A stretch of DNA of 64,000 bases from GH45 sp046704385 (GTDB lineage: Bacteria; Bacteroidota; Bacteroidia; Bacteroidales; SZUA-534). This document shows, piece by piece, positions 10,301 to 18,388 of this stretch (positions within the stretch are counted from its first letter, which is position 1; each line of letters begins with the position of its first letter). The position numbers and the translations under genes are program-made. Where the stretch lies: positions 36,443-100,442 of the forward strand of contig JBJKSB010000076.1 in assembly GCA_046704385.1 (NCBI GenBank), given 5' to 3'. The notes below the pieces were generated by a model. The model had not been told where the DNA came from. It ran no database searches and saw only the letters and a program-made list of their open reading frames with translations.

Positions 10301-13300
10301 AAGACACTGCCCCGCCAGTTGATGTTACTGTTTATGCTTACGTAGATGCCAAATTTACCGTATCGCCTGATACATCCGGATGTTCTCCGTTTACAGTTAA
10401 TATTACTAATAATTCCCATATCAATTCCGTTAAAAACTTCTTATGGAATATTGATTCAGGTACCGGGACACCCGACAATACGATTCCTTTTGATGTGTTG
10501 TATCAAAATACTTCAACTACTAATATAACACAAACCATTACACTAGATAATACCAATGGCTATGCCGGTTGTGAAAAGAGTTTTAGTAAAACGCTTACCA
10601 TTTATCCTGAAACACACGCCTCATTTACTAAATCGAATGGTACGAGCACAATTTGTAGTAATACTGCGGTAACTTTTATAAACGAATCCTATTATACCAA
10701 CCCGGCCGATAAAATAACCGGGGCAGCAGCTACTTATTACTGGGATTTTGGCGATGGTACCACTTCATCGCTCGAAAACCCGATTAAATTATATAATAAT
10801 ACAACCACAACTAGCCAGAATTATAATGTAAAACTTACGCTGACAGTAAACGATTGCCAGGAAATTTATACTGATATTGTTTCGGTTTATCCAAAAGTAA
10901 AAGCTATTCTTAATACAGCGAATGTAAATGTTTGTTCTCCTGCCACTATTGTAGTAAACAATACATCGTTAGGTGGTACAAGCTATTTATGGCAGTTTAG
11001 TGACGGAACTGCCGATATAACCAGGAATGATCTTAGCTCGGTTAACTATAATGTGGATAATTCAACTCCAAATTCGGTAATTCATTCAAAAATCTACTTA
11101 ACGGCATCAAATACTGTTTGTACGCATAAGGATTCCATTACACTGAATGTTTTTCCGCACCTTGAACCCAAAATTACACCGGATGTTACCTCAGGTTGTG
11201 GCCCGTTGGTAATTAATCTTAAAAATAACAGTACAGGTGGTGATGCATCGTATCCCATAACTTATAATTGGACTTTTGGCGATGGAGAAAACAGTACCTC
11301 TTCTGATCCAATAATAATACATACATTCAGTAACAGGCAATCTACGAATAAAACCTATACCGTTGTTTTAAAGGCAACCAATTCTGTGGGTTGTATCAAT
11401 TCATACAATTCAATTATTACTGTATTTCCGGAGGTTAACGCAGAATTTACTTTTAAAAAGAATACAGAATGTTCGCCCATGCCAGTTTTTATGGACAACA
11501 GCTCATTAAACGGAACACTATTTCATTGGGATTTTGGTTTTGATGCCAATACCCTAGATACTGTTTCAAATGGTGACTTTTATTACAATTTTTATCATAC
11601 TGGTGGTGATCCAAATTTACCGGACACCTATAATATTCAGCTTATTGCAGTGGATGAGAATCACCCGGAATGTACCGATACCATTGTCCATCCAATTACC
11701 ATTAATCCTCCAGTGGTTGCAGACTTTAATGTATCCAACAATAGTGAAGGGTGTTCGCCTTTGAATGGAGAGTTTACAAACAATTCAACCGGGAAAAACC
11801 TGACCTTTGTGTGGGATTATAATGATCAGAATACCTCGGCAAATAGTGATGCAGTGCATTATCACACCTTTGAAAATCTAAGCTCAGCTAATAAAACATA
11901 TATTGTAAAATTAACAGCTTACGACGAAAATGGCTGTGTTTCTACTATCACACAAACAGTTACTGCCTATCCAAAAGTAGTAGCTGATTTTACCTTTACC
12001 AAGGATTTGAATCAGCGATGTACTCCTTATCCTGTCCATTTTAGCTATCCGCAAACAGCGATAAACGGAAATATGTATTCATGGAATTTTGGTTTTAATG
12101 GAAATACGGCTGAATATGTAGGTAAACAGGATTTTGATTTTACTTTTGACAACAATTTACCCAATACCGTAAACACCTATACCATTCAGTTAATCTCAAC
12201 CGATACTGTAACCGGCTGCGGCGATACTCTTACCAGACCCATTGAGGTTTACCCCAGGCTTATTCCAAATTTCATTACCAGCGATAACATATATGCAGGT
12301 TGTAATCCGCTCACCCTTCAATTTAAAAACCAAACTACCGGTATTGCAACTTATTTATGGAATTTTAACGACGAACAAACTTCACCCAATGCAGAACCTA
12401 CACACATTTTCTCGCATTTTTTAAATCAAAGTAAAGACTTTAATGTCAAACTTATCGCCTCACAAAATGCAACCGGCTGTGTAAAAGACACTTCGCGTAC
12501 TGTGACAGTATATTCCTATCTGAATCCAAAATTTGGGTTAATTCAGGCTGATTCAAAAAATTCCAAAGCTGGTACCCTTTTAGGCGGATGTTCACCCTTT
12601 GATGTGCAGGTGACCGATTCGTCACAATGCAACGGTATATGGCACTGGGATTTTGGGTATGATGGCATCAGTAATATCGATGAAAATTCATCACCGAAAG
12701 CCCGGATTTTGACTTATAGAAATGAAGACAATGATGAGCAGATGCAAAATATTCAATATACCATTAAGCTTACCGTCGAAAATCCTCAAGGTTGTACCCA
12801 GGCAACTTCACAATCGCTGGAAGTATATCCGCGATCCATACCTGATTTTAATGTAATGCAAAAAGGTTGCCACCCCTTAAGTGTAGATTTTACCAATAAT
12901 TCGGTTGTAGATGACCAAACCGAATTTTTCTGGAAATTGGGTGATGGTGCAACTGCCGTTGATAAAGAACTTAAACATACATATTTTAACAACAGTTATT
13001 TCGATAATAAAGTATTTAATGTTTGCCTGATTTCTACAACATCAAATTTATGTACCGATTCTTTAGTGAAAACAATTACAGTTTACCCTAAGCCTTTGGC
13101 AGCTATAAGTCCTGAGGTTGATCGTGGATGTTCTCCTCTGACTGCCTCATTAAAGAATGTATCAAAAGCAACAAAACCAACCTATTATTGGGATTTTGAT
13201 AATGGTGAAAATAAAGTATTGAAAACCATCACTACAGAACAACCTGAATATATTAATAATACAGGTGATGCTGAAATTAAAAAGGTTGAATTAATAGTTG

Positions 13301-14703
13301 AAAGCGCATATGGCTGTACTGATACCGTAGTGCAATTGGTTAATGTTTATCCTAAAGCTAATGCTGATTTTGGTTATTTTGACCCTTCGGATACGGCCGG
13401 TTGTTCACCTTTACAAGTTGAGTTCCTGAATCTTTCAAATACCACTTCTACGGTATTCCAATGGGATTTTGGCAATGGGGCTACCTCTCAGTTAAAAAAT
13501 CCGACCTACAGGTTTATTAACGATTCCGATAACGACAAGGTTTTTACAGTTACACTCAATGTTGAATCACCCTTTGGATGTCAGAGCAGTGTACAAAAAG
13601 ATGTTACTGTATATTTATCTCCCAATGCCGAATTCCTTGCTCTTGATCCCATAAAACTGTACCCCGACACGATTATGGAATTTCAGAATCTGGTAAAACC
13701 AGGCCCATGGACCTTTGACTGGAATTATGGAGACGGACAGACTTCACATGCTACAGACAATCTTCATACTCATACCTATGCAGGCTGGGGACCCAGGGAT
13801 GAAAATTTCTCATACACAGTTTGGCTAAAAGCCTATAGTGATTATTGCCGCGATTCTATCTGGCAGTTTGTTACCATCAATCCTCCTAAACCCTATATTA
13901 ATATTGTAAAAAGGAATCCGTTAGGTTGCGAACCCTTAGGAATTGATTTTAATGTCACTTATGCATTTGGGTATCAGGATTCCATTTCATGGAATTTTGG
14001 AAATGGTGATACCTCGCACGAACGTGATCCCTATTATGTTTACGAGAATGATGGCGTATATATTTCAACGGTAACCATTAAAGGTGACGGTGGTATATTT
14101 ATTGATACCACAAAAATATATGTGTACCCTTTGCCTGAACCCAGTTTTGAATTCCGACCCGATTTTGTGATGCTACCCGACCAACCGGTTCAATTTTTTA
14201 ATACTACCTACATGGTTGATAAAAGTACTTATTTATGGAATTTTGGCGATGGCACAACTTCAACCGAACAACAACCCTGGCATCAATACACCGCCGAAGG
14301 AGTTTATGATATTAAGATGGTGGCCACTACTGACCACTCCTGTATGGATTCTGTAATGAGTAAGGCTCCGGTTACAGTCAGTGGTGAAGGTTATATTAAG
14401 TTTCCAAATGCCTTTTTGCCTTCCTCAAATAGTCCCTCAGATGGTAGTTATACAGTTCCTGATATCAGTAATAATGTATTTCATCCTGTGCATGATGGTA
14501 TAAAAAGCTATGAGTTGTGGATATTTAACCGTTGGGGTGAGCAGGTATTTTATTCAGACGATATTTTGGCAGGATGGAATGGACGATATGGAAATAATGG
14601 TGCAGAATTGGGACAAGATGTGTATTTTTGGAAAACCAAAGGAAAGTTTAATAACGATGTACCTTTTAAAAAAGCCGGTGATGTCACATTAATTAGGAAA
14701 TAA
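7396..14703 (+). CDS. Giant PKD-repeat surface protein with type B (gliding-associated) T9SS C-terminus
   Basis: I start at the ATG at 7396, not an in-frame TTG nine bases upstream, because the signal peptide (MRKYFIILAILQ...) begins there; the product is 2435 residues. Residues about 25-400 resemble the IgGFc-binding-type N-terminal domain seen in bacterial PKD proteins. Then come roughly 18 PKD-type modules of about 85-100 residues, most opening with a G-C-(S/N/E)-P signature and containing W(D/N)FG(D/N)G. The last 90 residues (ELWIFNRWGEQVF ... VYFWK) match the gliding motility-associated C-terminal domain, a type B T9SS signal. The next gene, one base away, is PorP/SprF, the classic partner of such cargo in Bacteroidota. 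Cell-surface attachment or adhesion is inferred; the ligand is unknown. Confidence 0.9.
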   Translation: MRKYFIILAILQLTSFYVVAQTDNDFWFVVPEVTWQHVDNEQTLLHFSATGADATVTIDMPKDSLFIKTKFTIPANGTKLVDLTWYIRSGLGAAPYDILTTAPTGTHNDNNILESGLPGNEGKVENRGIHISSTALITVYLERNATNNPDIWALKGKNSLGTNFYVPSQNFWNNHTFNASTGPEALNAIDIVATEDTKIYFTAPAAVKNLGTSSPAGGITLLKGQSISLVASDEAFGKHLGGTHIWSTGKIAVQWKDDSVNSMEGGTTNSGCYDLMGDQIIPTKLAGDEYIVMRGELNDNREYVFVMSLSDGTQVDLSDPDGYAPDSIILGPPGSISRILINNNVGPVNDPVPANPSHYIDALHLKSHNGEPFIVYHVTGFGCEMGAAILPTIKGCTGSTEVSFQRSTGNTSNCANGESFFLNIMCKAAHISNFIINISGMDYNIPSSWFTAIPGTGWYYLDKSHNDFTCANGLIPMIPLNQVTKVRNTSGLFHLGLINGGSSSGCRYGYFSDFSDNFGSAYIASSGFDFMTYCYGDTIQLQSSGGISYGWEYTSLPLITGTFVDSQNISTTRIAPPPGYHTYTVTINRTCYLGSDADTTITVAVNGYPEITAAFDTTQIGPDCCSPYYMKYINQSVGANKYEWTFERLTDTLYNSIKDPEVIYFSNKNYTTKYVKTSLKVSYSKNCPDSTSKIIPIKPEITAYGSKGAKSGCQQDITKDYTIDTVGSGPITSVYWSWGDGDTEEIKASNLVGASPFTFTHTFENLHNYDTTYFVTLVFIDSVHDCRDTLTPPYMDTVYVAGVARAKFTLDDDDGCSPFLVNFENHSNGDVTYAWDFGDGGPLSTSGNDTSITYTNTTTLPKDYYINLTITKTTLSGFCYDTYLDTVTVYPQFSTTISPPGPLQDCDPLTVDFSQTTTPAVPNLQYEWNFGNGATSGNPDPTPKTYSHTLGTDQNYQVTLITTSAYNCKDTAPPVDVTVYAYVDAKFTVSPDTSGCSPFTVNITNNSHINSVKNFLWNIDSGTGTPDNTIPFDVLYQNTSTTNITQTITLDNTNGYAGCEKSFSKTLTIYPETHASFTKSNGTSTICSNTAVTFINESYYTNPADKITGAAATYYWDFGDGTTSSLENPIKLYNNTTTTSQNYNVKLTLTVNDCQEIYTDIVSVYPKVKAILNTANVNVCSPATIVVNNTSLGGTSYLWQFSDGTADITRNDLSSVNYNVDNSTPNSVIHSKIYLTASNTVCTHKDSITLNVFPHLEPKITPDVTSGCGPLVINLKNNSTGGDASYPITYNWTFGDGENSTSSDPIIIHTFSNRQSTNKTYTVVLKATNSVGCINSYNSIITVFPEVNAEFTFKKNTECSPMPVFMDNSSLNGTLFHWDFGFDANTLDTVSNGDFYYNFYHTGGDPNLPDTYNIQLIAVDENHPECTDTIVHPITINPPVVADFNVSNNSEGCSPLNGEFTNNSTGKNLTFVWDYNDQNTSANSDAVHYHTFENLSSANKTYIVKLTAYDENGCVSTITQTVTAYPKVVADFTFTKDLNQRCTPYPVHFSYPQTAINGNMYSWNFGFNGNTAEYVGKQDFDFTFDNNLPNTVNTYTIQLISTDTVTGCGDTLTRPIEVYPRLIPNFITSDNIYAGCNPLTLQFKNQTTGIATYLWNFNDEQTSPNAEPTHIFSHFLNQSKDFNVKLIASQNATGCVKDTSRTVTVYSYLNPKFGLIQADSKNSKAGTLLGGCSPFDVQVTDSSQCNGIWHWDFGYDGISNIDENSSPKARILTYRNEDNDEQMQNIQYTIKLTVENPQGCTQATSQSLEVYPRSIPDFNVMQKGCHPLSVDFTNNSVVDDQTEFFWKLGDGATAVDKELKHTYFNNSYFDNKVFNVCLISTTSNLCTDSLVKTITVYPKPLAAISPEVDRGCSPLTASLKNVSKATKPTYYWDFDNGENKVLKTITTEQPEYINNTGDAEIKKVELIVESAYGCTDTVVQLVNVYPKANADFGYFDPSDTAGCSPLQVEFLNLSNTTSTVFQWDFGNGATSQLKNPTYRFINDSDNDKVFTVTLNVESPFGCQSSVQKDVTVYLSPNAEFLALDPIKLYPDTIMEFQNLVKPGPWTFDWNYGDGQTSHATDNLHTHTYAGWGPRDENFSYTVWLKAYSDYCRDSIWQFVTINPPKPYINIVKRNPLGCEPLGIDFNVTYAFGYQDSISWNFGNGDTSHERDPYYVYENDGVYISTVTIKGDGGIFIDTTKIYVYPLPEPSFEFRPDFVMLPDQPVQFFNTTYMVDKSTYLWNFGDGTTSTEQQPWHQYTAEGVYDIKMVATTDHSCMDSVMSKAPVTVSGEGYIKFPNAFLPSSNSPSDGSYTVPDISNNVFHPVHDGIKSYELWIFNRWGEQVFYSDDILAGWNGRYGNNGAELGQDVYFWKTKGKFNNDVPFKKAGDVTLIRK

Positions 14704-14704
14704 C

Positions 14705-15682
14705 ATGAGATTATATATCCCACAAATTGGCTTTTTAATATTTTTAGCTAAACTATCTTTGGGTCAAACCGATCCTCAATTTACGCAATTTTATTCCAAT
14801 CCCATGTATCAGGCTCCATCATTTGCCGGTGCTGTTGAAGGATACAGGGTATCACTTAATTACCGCGACCAATGGCCTAAAATGCCAGGACGTTTAACTA
14901 CGGCAAGTCTTGCACTTGATTATAATGTGTCACCATTAAATAGTGGATTGGGTGTAATTGTAATAAACGATATGGTGGGATCAGCAAACCTTTCTTTTTT
15001 AAATGCAGGATTACTTTACTCCTATAACGTTAAAATTAACCGAAAAACATTTTTCAGACCAGGAGTTGGCTTTTATTATACACAACGCAGCCTTGACTTC
15101 AACAAGCTGGTTTTTGCCAGCGAACTGGAAACCGGTGGACAATCACCCGTTCTGCCCTCTGAATTATCAAATGCCCGAAACTTTGACGGAACCATCTCAG
15201 GATTACTTATTGCCCATAACATGTGGTTGGGTATCACGGCCGATCACCTGACTATGCCCAATATTTCCTTTACTGATATGATTAACCGGTTACCAACCAA
15301 ATACACCATTTTTGGAGGATACAGGCTATATAAAGTAGAACGGTTAATCAGCACCAAACGACAGAGCGTTACTATATCAGGGACATACAGGCATCAGGGA
15401 GATGCTGATCAGCTTGACCTGGGGTTGTATTGGAGTTATGACCCCATTTTACTTGGTGTTTGGTACCGCGATTTACCTTTTATTAAAGATTATACGCGTC
15501 GCGATGCTATTTCAATTCTGGTGGGATATAAATATGAAACACTAAGTGTGGGCTATAGTTACGACTTTACTGTATCACGGCTGATAACCAATACCGGGGG
15601 AGCTCATGAAATATCAATAATCTATAAATTTGATATAGAACAAAAAAAGAAATTTAAGCCTATACCCTGCCCTTCATTTTAA
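14705..15682 (+). CDS. PorP/SprF family type IX secretion system outer-membrane protein
   Basis: 325 residues with a signal peptide ending near GQTDPQ. The start of the mature protein, DPQFTQFYSNPMYQAPSFAG, is the hallmark of PorP/SprF, followed by alternating amphipathic strands typical of an outer-membrane barrel of about 300 residues. PorP/SprF proteins are needed for secretion or surface anchoring of particular type B cargo; this one starts one base after the stop of the PKD giant, so it is probably its dedicated partner in the same transcript. Bacteroidota genomes carry many such pairs, so it need not be the PorP of the core secretion machine. Confidence 0.92.
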   Translation: MRLYIPQIGFLIFLAKLSLGQTDPQFTQFYSNPMYQAPSFAGAVEGYRVSLNYRDQWPKMPGRLTTASLALDYNVSPLNSGLGVIVINDMVGSANLSFLNAGLLYSYNVKINRKTFFRPGVGFYYTQRSLDFNKLVFASELETGGQSPVLPSELSNARNFDGTISGLLIAHNMWLGITADHLTMPNISFTDMINRLPTKYTIFGGYRLYKVERLISTKRQSVTISGTYRHQGDADQLDLGLYWSYDPILLGVWYRDLPFIKDYTRRDAISILVGYKYETLSVGYSYDFTVSRLITNTGGAHEISIIYKFDIEQKKKFKPIPCPSF

Positions 15683-15819
15683 ATTGGTCTGTTTTTTGGT
15701 GTAAAATCTTTGATAAAGTCAGTTTAACTTTCGGCAAGTATCAAGTTATTAAACTTAGGCGTTATTAAACTGTTTTATCATTTGAAAATAATGGTTATTA
15801 GAAAAATGGGAGGTTTACT

Positions 15820-16236
15820 ATGAAGGCAATAAAAATTTTTATTTTAATGATTTGGGTGCTTGGCAGCGTTAGCGTTTATGCACAAAACACACCAAAACAA
15901 ACCGAAAAGATTAATGATACGCTTGAAATAGAAAGTACAGGCGATTCTTTAGAATATGATATTATTATTCTCGATCCCGGTTTTGAATCATACCTGGCCT
16001 CACAGGCTAAACCTGTTGATTTTTATTCACCGGGTTATTATGAAAATTGGAACCGGCAATATGTTCTGGAGTGGAACATGCTATATACCGAAGGAAAATA
16101 TCCTGATCTTATTGAATCATATATTGACTATGACCCAACAGTGGATTATGGCATTGACTTAAACTTTAAGCTTTATAATTATTTTCAGTTTTTTGAGCAC
16201 AAATATAGGGTAACTCTTATTAACCGGCATCATTAA
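15820..16236 (+). CDS. DUF6146-like small secreted protein
   Basis: 138 residues with a signal peptide (cleavage near VYAQN). The core DPGFESYLASQAKPVDFYSPGYYENWNR...YVLEWN matches my memory of DUF6146, a Bacteroidota family of about 140-160 residues with no assigned function. The GGGAGG at 15808-15813, six bases before the ATG, is an unusually strong Shine-Dalgarno for this phylum. It lies 137 bases after the PorP/SprF gene on the same strand and may be co-transcribed, but a functional link is not shown. Confidence 0.7.
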   Translation: MKAIKIFILMIWVLGSVSVYAQNTPKQTEKINDTLEIESTGDSLEYDIIILDPGFESYLASQAKPVDFYSPGYYENWNRQYVLEWNMLYTEGKYPDLIESYIDYDPTVDYGIDLNFKLYNYFQFFEHKYRVTLINRHH

Positions 16237-16295
16237 TCTGAATACAATTAATTCAGGCAAAAACTAAAATGCTAAAATCTGTACTATAAACTACA

Positions 16296-16314
16296 AACCT
16301 CAGAAATTGAGGTT
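16296..16314. terminator. Possible bidirectional terminator hairpin
   Basis: AACCTCA (16296-16302) and TGAGGTT (16308-16314) form a 7-bp stem with a 5-nt loop between the convergent DUF6146 and pabB genes, overlapping the pabB stop codon. The flanking sequence is only weakly T-rich in either direction, so termination is uncertain. Confidence 0.4.
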
Positions 16315-17281
16315 AGTAGATAGGAAGATAAATTTTTCGGATCATTTCTTCATATTCGTCTTCAAGGTTACTGTTAATGGTAATTCCTCCACCACTTTTA
16401 AAGACTAACTGATTATTTATATTTTCAATGAATCTGATCATCACTCCGGAATCGAGATTCTCGCCATCGAAGTAACCAAATATACCGGTGTAAAAACCTC
16501 GGTTATAAGTTTCTGCATCTTCAATGATTTCAACTGTTTTCTTTTTAGGTGCACCGCTTATACTACCTGCAGGCAATAACTCGTATAAAAGGCTTCCCAG
16601 GTTTTCATGGTAATTATCTGGTAATATTCCGCTAATTTCAGAACTTACTTGTAACAAATCGCCCTGATTGGTTATTATTCTGTCTAAATAACGATACCTG
16701 TCAACACTTACGTGAGTAGCTACCCGACTTAAATCGTTGCGAATCAGGTCAACAATGGTAACATGCTCAGCCGTTTCTTTTTTGTTTTTAAGTATCAGGT
16801 TTTCAGCATTAGGAAAATTTGCATCAATAGTTCCTTTCATTGGAAAACTAAAAATTCGGCCCTTTCGAATTTTAACAAAACATTCCGGTGAAAAAACTAC
16901 AAACTTGTTTTTATAAAGTAGTTTATAGACAGCATTGCTTCTGTCAAATATCTCACTAAGATTTAAATTTGTCTCAATAGGAGTTTCACAAGTCAGATTT
17001 GTCAAGTATGAATTTCCAACCTTCAAATTTTGCATAACTTTTTCAAAGCTAATACGGTATTCATTCAACGACTGTGGAAATTTTTCAAACAAAATCTCTT
17101 TTGTTAAAGCAACATCGGTTGGGATATTATTACTGAATCCATTAATATCAAACCAGATATCGGAATGGTTAAATTCATTTTCATCAATAACAATCCAATT
17201 ATTGCCCGAAAAATCAATTATAAAGACAAAGGGCTTTCCATGTTGGCCCAGGTAATTTATTTTTTCAACCGATGGATTCAT
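16313..17281 (-). CDS. pabB: Aminodeoxychorismate synthase component I (chorismate-binding)
   Basis: 322 residues of the anthranilate synthase I/PabB chorismate-binding family. Visible signatures are the fold's PAGSISGAPK motif (about 236-245), TIVDLIRND (about 175-183) and the C-terminal GGGITINS segment. It would convert chorismate and ammonia (from a PabA partner) to 4-amino-4-deoxychorismate for folate synthesis. It lacks the long N-terminal domain of TrpE and of proteobacterial PabB, which is usual for the short Bacteroidota form. No PabA or PabC (lyase) neighbour is present, so the partners lie elsewhere. A TTG-N18-TAGCTTTG promoter lies just upstream. Confidence 0.88.
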   Translation of the reverse strand: MNPSVEKINYLGQHGKPFVFIIDFSGNNWIVIDENEFNHSDIWFDINGFSNNIPTDVALTKEILFEKFPQSLNEYRISFEKVMQNLKVGNSYLTNLTCETPIETNLNLSEIFDRSNAVYKLLYKNKFVVFSPECFVKIRKGRIFSFPMKGTIDANFPNAENLILKNKKETAEHVTIVDLIRNDLSRVATHVSVDRYRYLDRIITNQGDLLQVSSEISGILPDNYHENLGSLLYELLPAGSISGAPKKKTVEIIEDAETYNRGFYTGIFGYFDGENLDSGVMIRFIENINNQLVFKSGGGITINSNLEDEYEEMIRKIYLPIY

Positions 17282-17294
17282 TTCAAAATTTTTG

Positions 17295-17323
17295 CAAAGC
17301 TAATATTTCTATATTTGTTCCAA
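17295..17323 (-). promoter_or_regulatory. Bacteroidota-type promoter of pabB
   Basis: On the minus strand TTG (17323-17321) is followed after 18 bases by TAGCTTTG (17302-17295), matching the TTG / TAnnTTTG consensus of the Bacteroidota primary sigma factor. The box ends 13 bases before the pabB ATG, predicting a very short leader. Confidence 0.55.
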
Positions 17324-17373
17324 CAGAATTCATAATTTATTAATTTCGCAAACAATAATTTAAATTTTTAACT

Positions 17374-17829
17374 ATGATACAACGAATTCAATCTCTTTAT
17401 CTATTAGTAGCAGCTGCATTTATGTTTCTGTTTTACCTGTTTCCTATTGCAACTTTTACTACCAACGATTTTGTTTTCGAGTTTTTTAATTGTCACATTA
17501 CACATCCTGAAAACCTGGAACCACCTGTCGCCCTTTTACCACTCGCCATTATACCTTTCTTAAGCATTGTAACCAGCCTTTTCACTGTATTAATGTTCAA
17601 AAAACGGAGGTTACAGCTGCGACTGGGAAAAGTAAACTATGGTCTGGTATTTTTGACTTTGGTTTTTGTAGTATTCTACTTTTTCAGGATCAATAAAATG
17701 CTGGCAACTGACTTTACTTATGGTTTTTCGATAATTTTTCCCATTTTGACTCTTATATTAATTTATCTGGCAAACAAGAACATTAAAAAAGACGAAAAGT
17801 TAGTTCGCGCTGCTGACAGAATAAGATAA
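17374..17829 (+). CDS. DUF4293 family membrane protein
   Basis: 151 residues with four predicted membrane segments (about 9-28, 49-70, 84-103, 112-131) and a charged C-terminus. The opening MIQRIQSLYLL is the typical start of DUF4293, a Bacteroidota family whose function I do not know. It is divergent from pabB and followed after 8 bases by a lipoprotein gene, suggesting one transcript with the next two genes. Confidence 0.8.
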   Translation: MIQRIQSLYLLVAAAFMFLFYLFPIATFTTNDFVFEFFNCHITHPENLEPPVALLPLAIIPFLSIVTSLFTVLMFKKRRLQLRLGKVNYGLVFLTLVFVVFYFFRINKMLATDFTYGFSIIFPILTLILIYLANKNIKKDEKLVRAADRIR

Positions 17830-17837
17830 TTACAATA

Positions 17838-18383
17838 ATGAAAAAAATTTTAAAATTATTTTTCCTCTTTTTAATACTAAATGGATGTCAATCTGCTCCT
17901 CATCCTGAACTTAATGGCCTGAAAACCTTAGAGGCTCAAATTGATTCTGTATCAATCGTATATAAATCAATGCCATGGGATTCATTGAAAAGCATACAAA
18001 AAGAGATGATCCTGAATAATAATTTTATAGCCAAAAACATTGAGCTGGCCGGTAAGATTGATAATAACTTTATGAGTTATTATGGTCCGTATACTGATGC
18101 TACAAAAATGATAGGTCGAATCTTTAAAAAACGCAATCCAAAAATTGACAGGGAAATTGCACGGTCGAAAATTCAGGTTTCAAATCTGACTCATGATATT
18201 AAAAACAATTTTATCACAAATGCCGATTCAATAAAAATTTATATTAAATCGGAATCAATGGCTTACAAATCGGTTAGTGAAAAAATAAGCCTTGTTCAAC
18301 AGATTATGAATCAGCAATTTGATGCATATAATCAGACGCATGCTAAAGTGGATTCTCTGGTGATAAGAATAATGAAAAAATAG
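17838..18383 (+). CDS. Hypothetical lipoprotein with helical body
   Basis: 181 residues. The N-terminus has a hydrophobic signal ending in the lipobox LNGC (Cys16), so membrane anchoring is likely. The rest is charged and helix-rich, with no cysteine or recognisable catalytic motif. It sits between DUF4293 and a TPR protein, 8 and 5 bases from its neighbours, so the three are probably co-expressed. I do not recognise the family; a scaffold or envelope role is only a guess. Confidence 0.65.
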   Translation: MKKILKLFFLFLILNGCQSAPHPELNGLKTLEAQIDSVSIVYKSMPWDSLKSIQKEMILNNNFIAKNIELAGKIDNNFMSYYGPYTDATKMIGRIFKKRNPKIDREIARSKIQVSNLTHDIKNNFITNADSIKIYIKSESMAYKSVSEKISLVQQIMNQQFDAYNQTHAKVDSLVIRIMKK

Positions 18384-18388
18384 TAATT

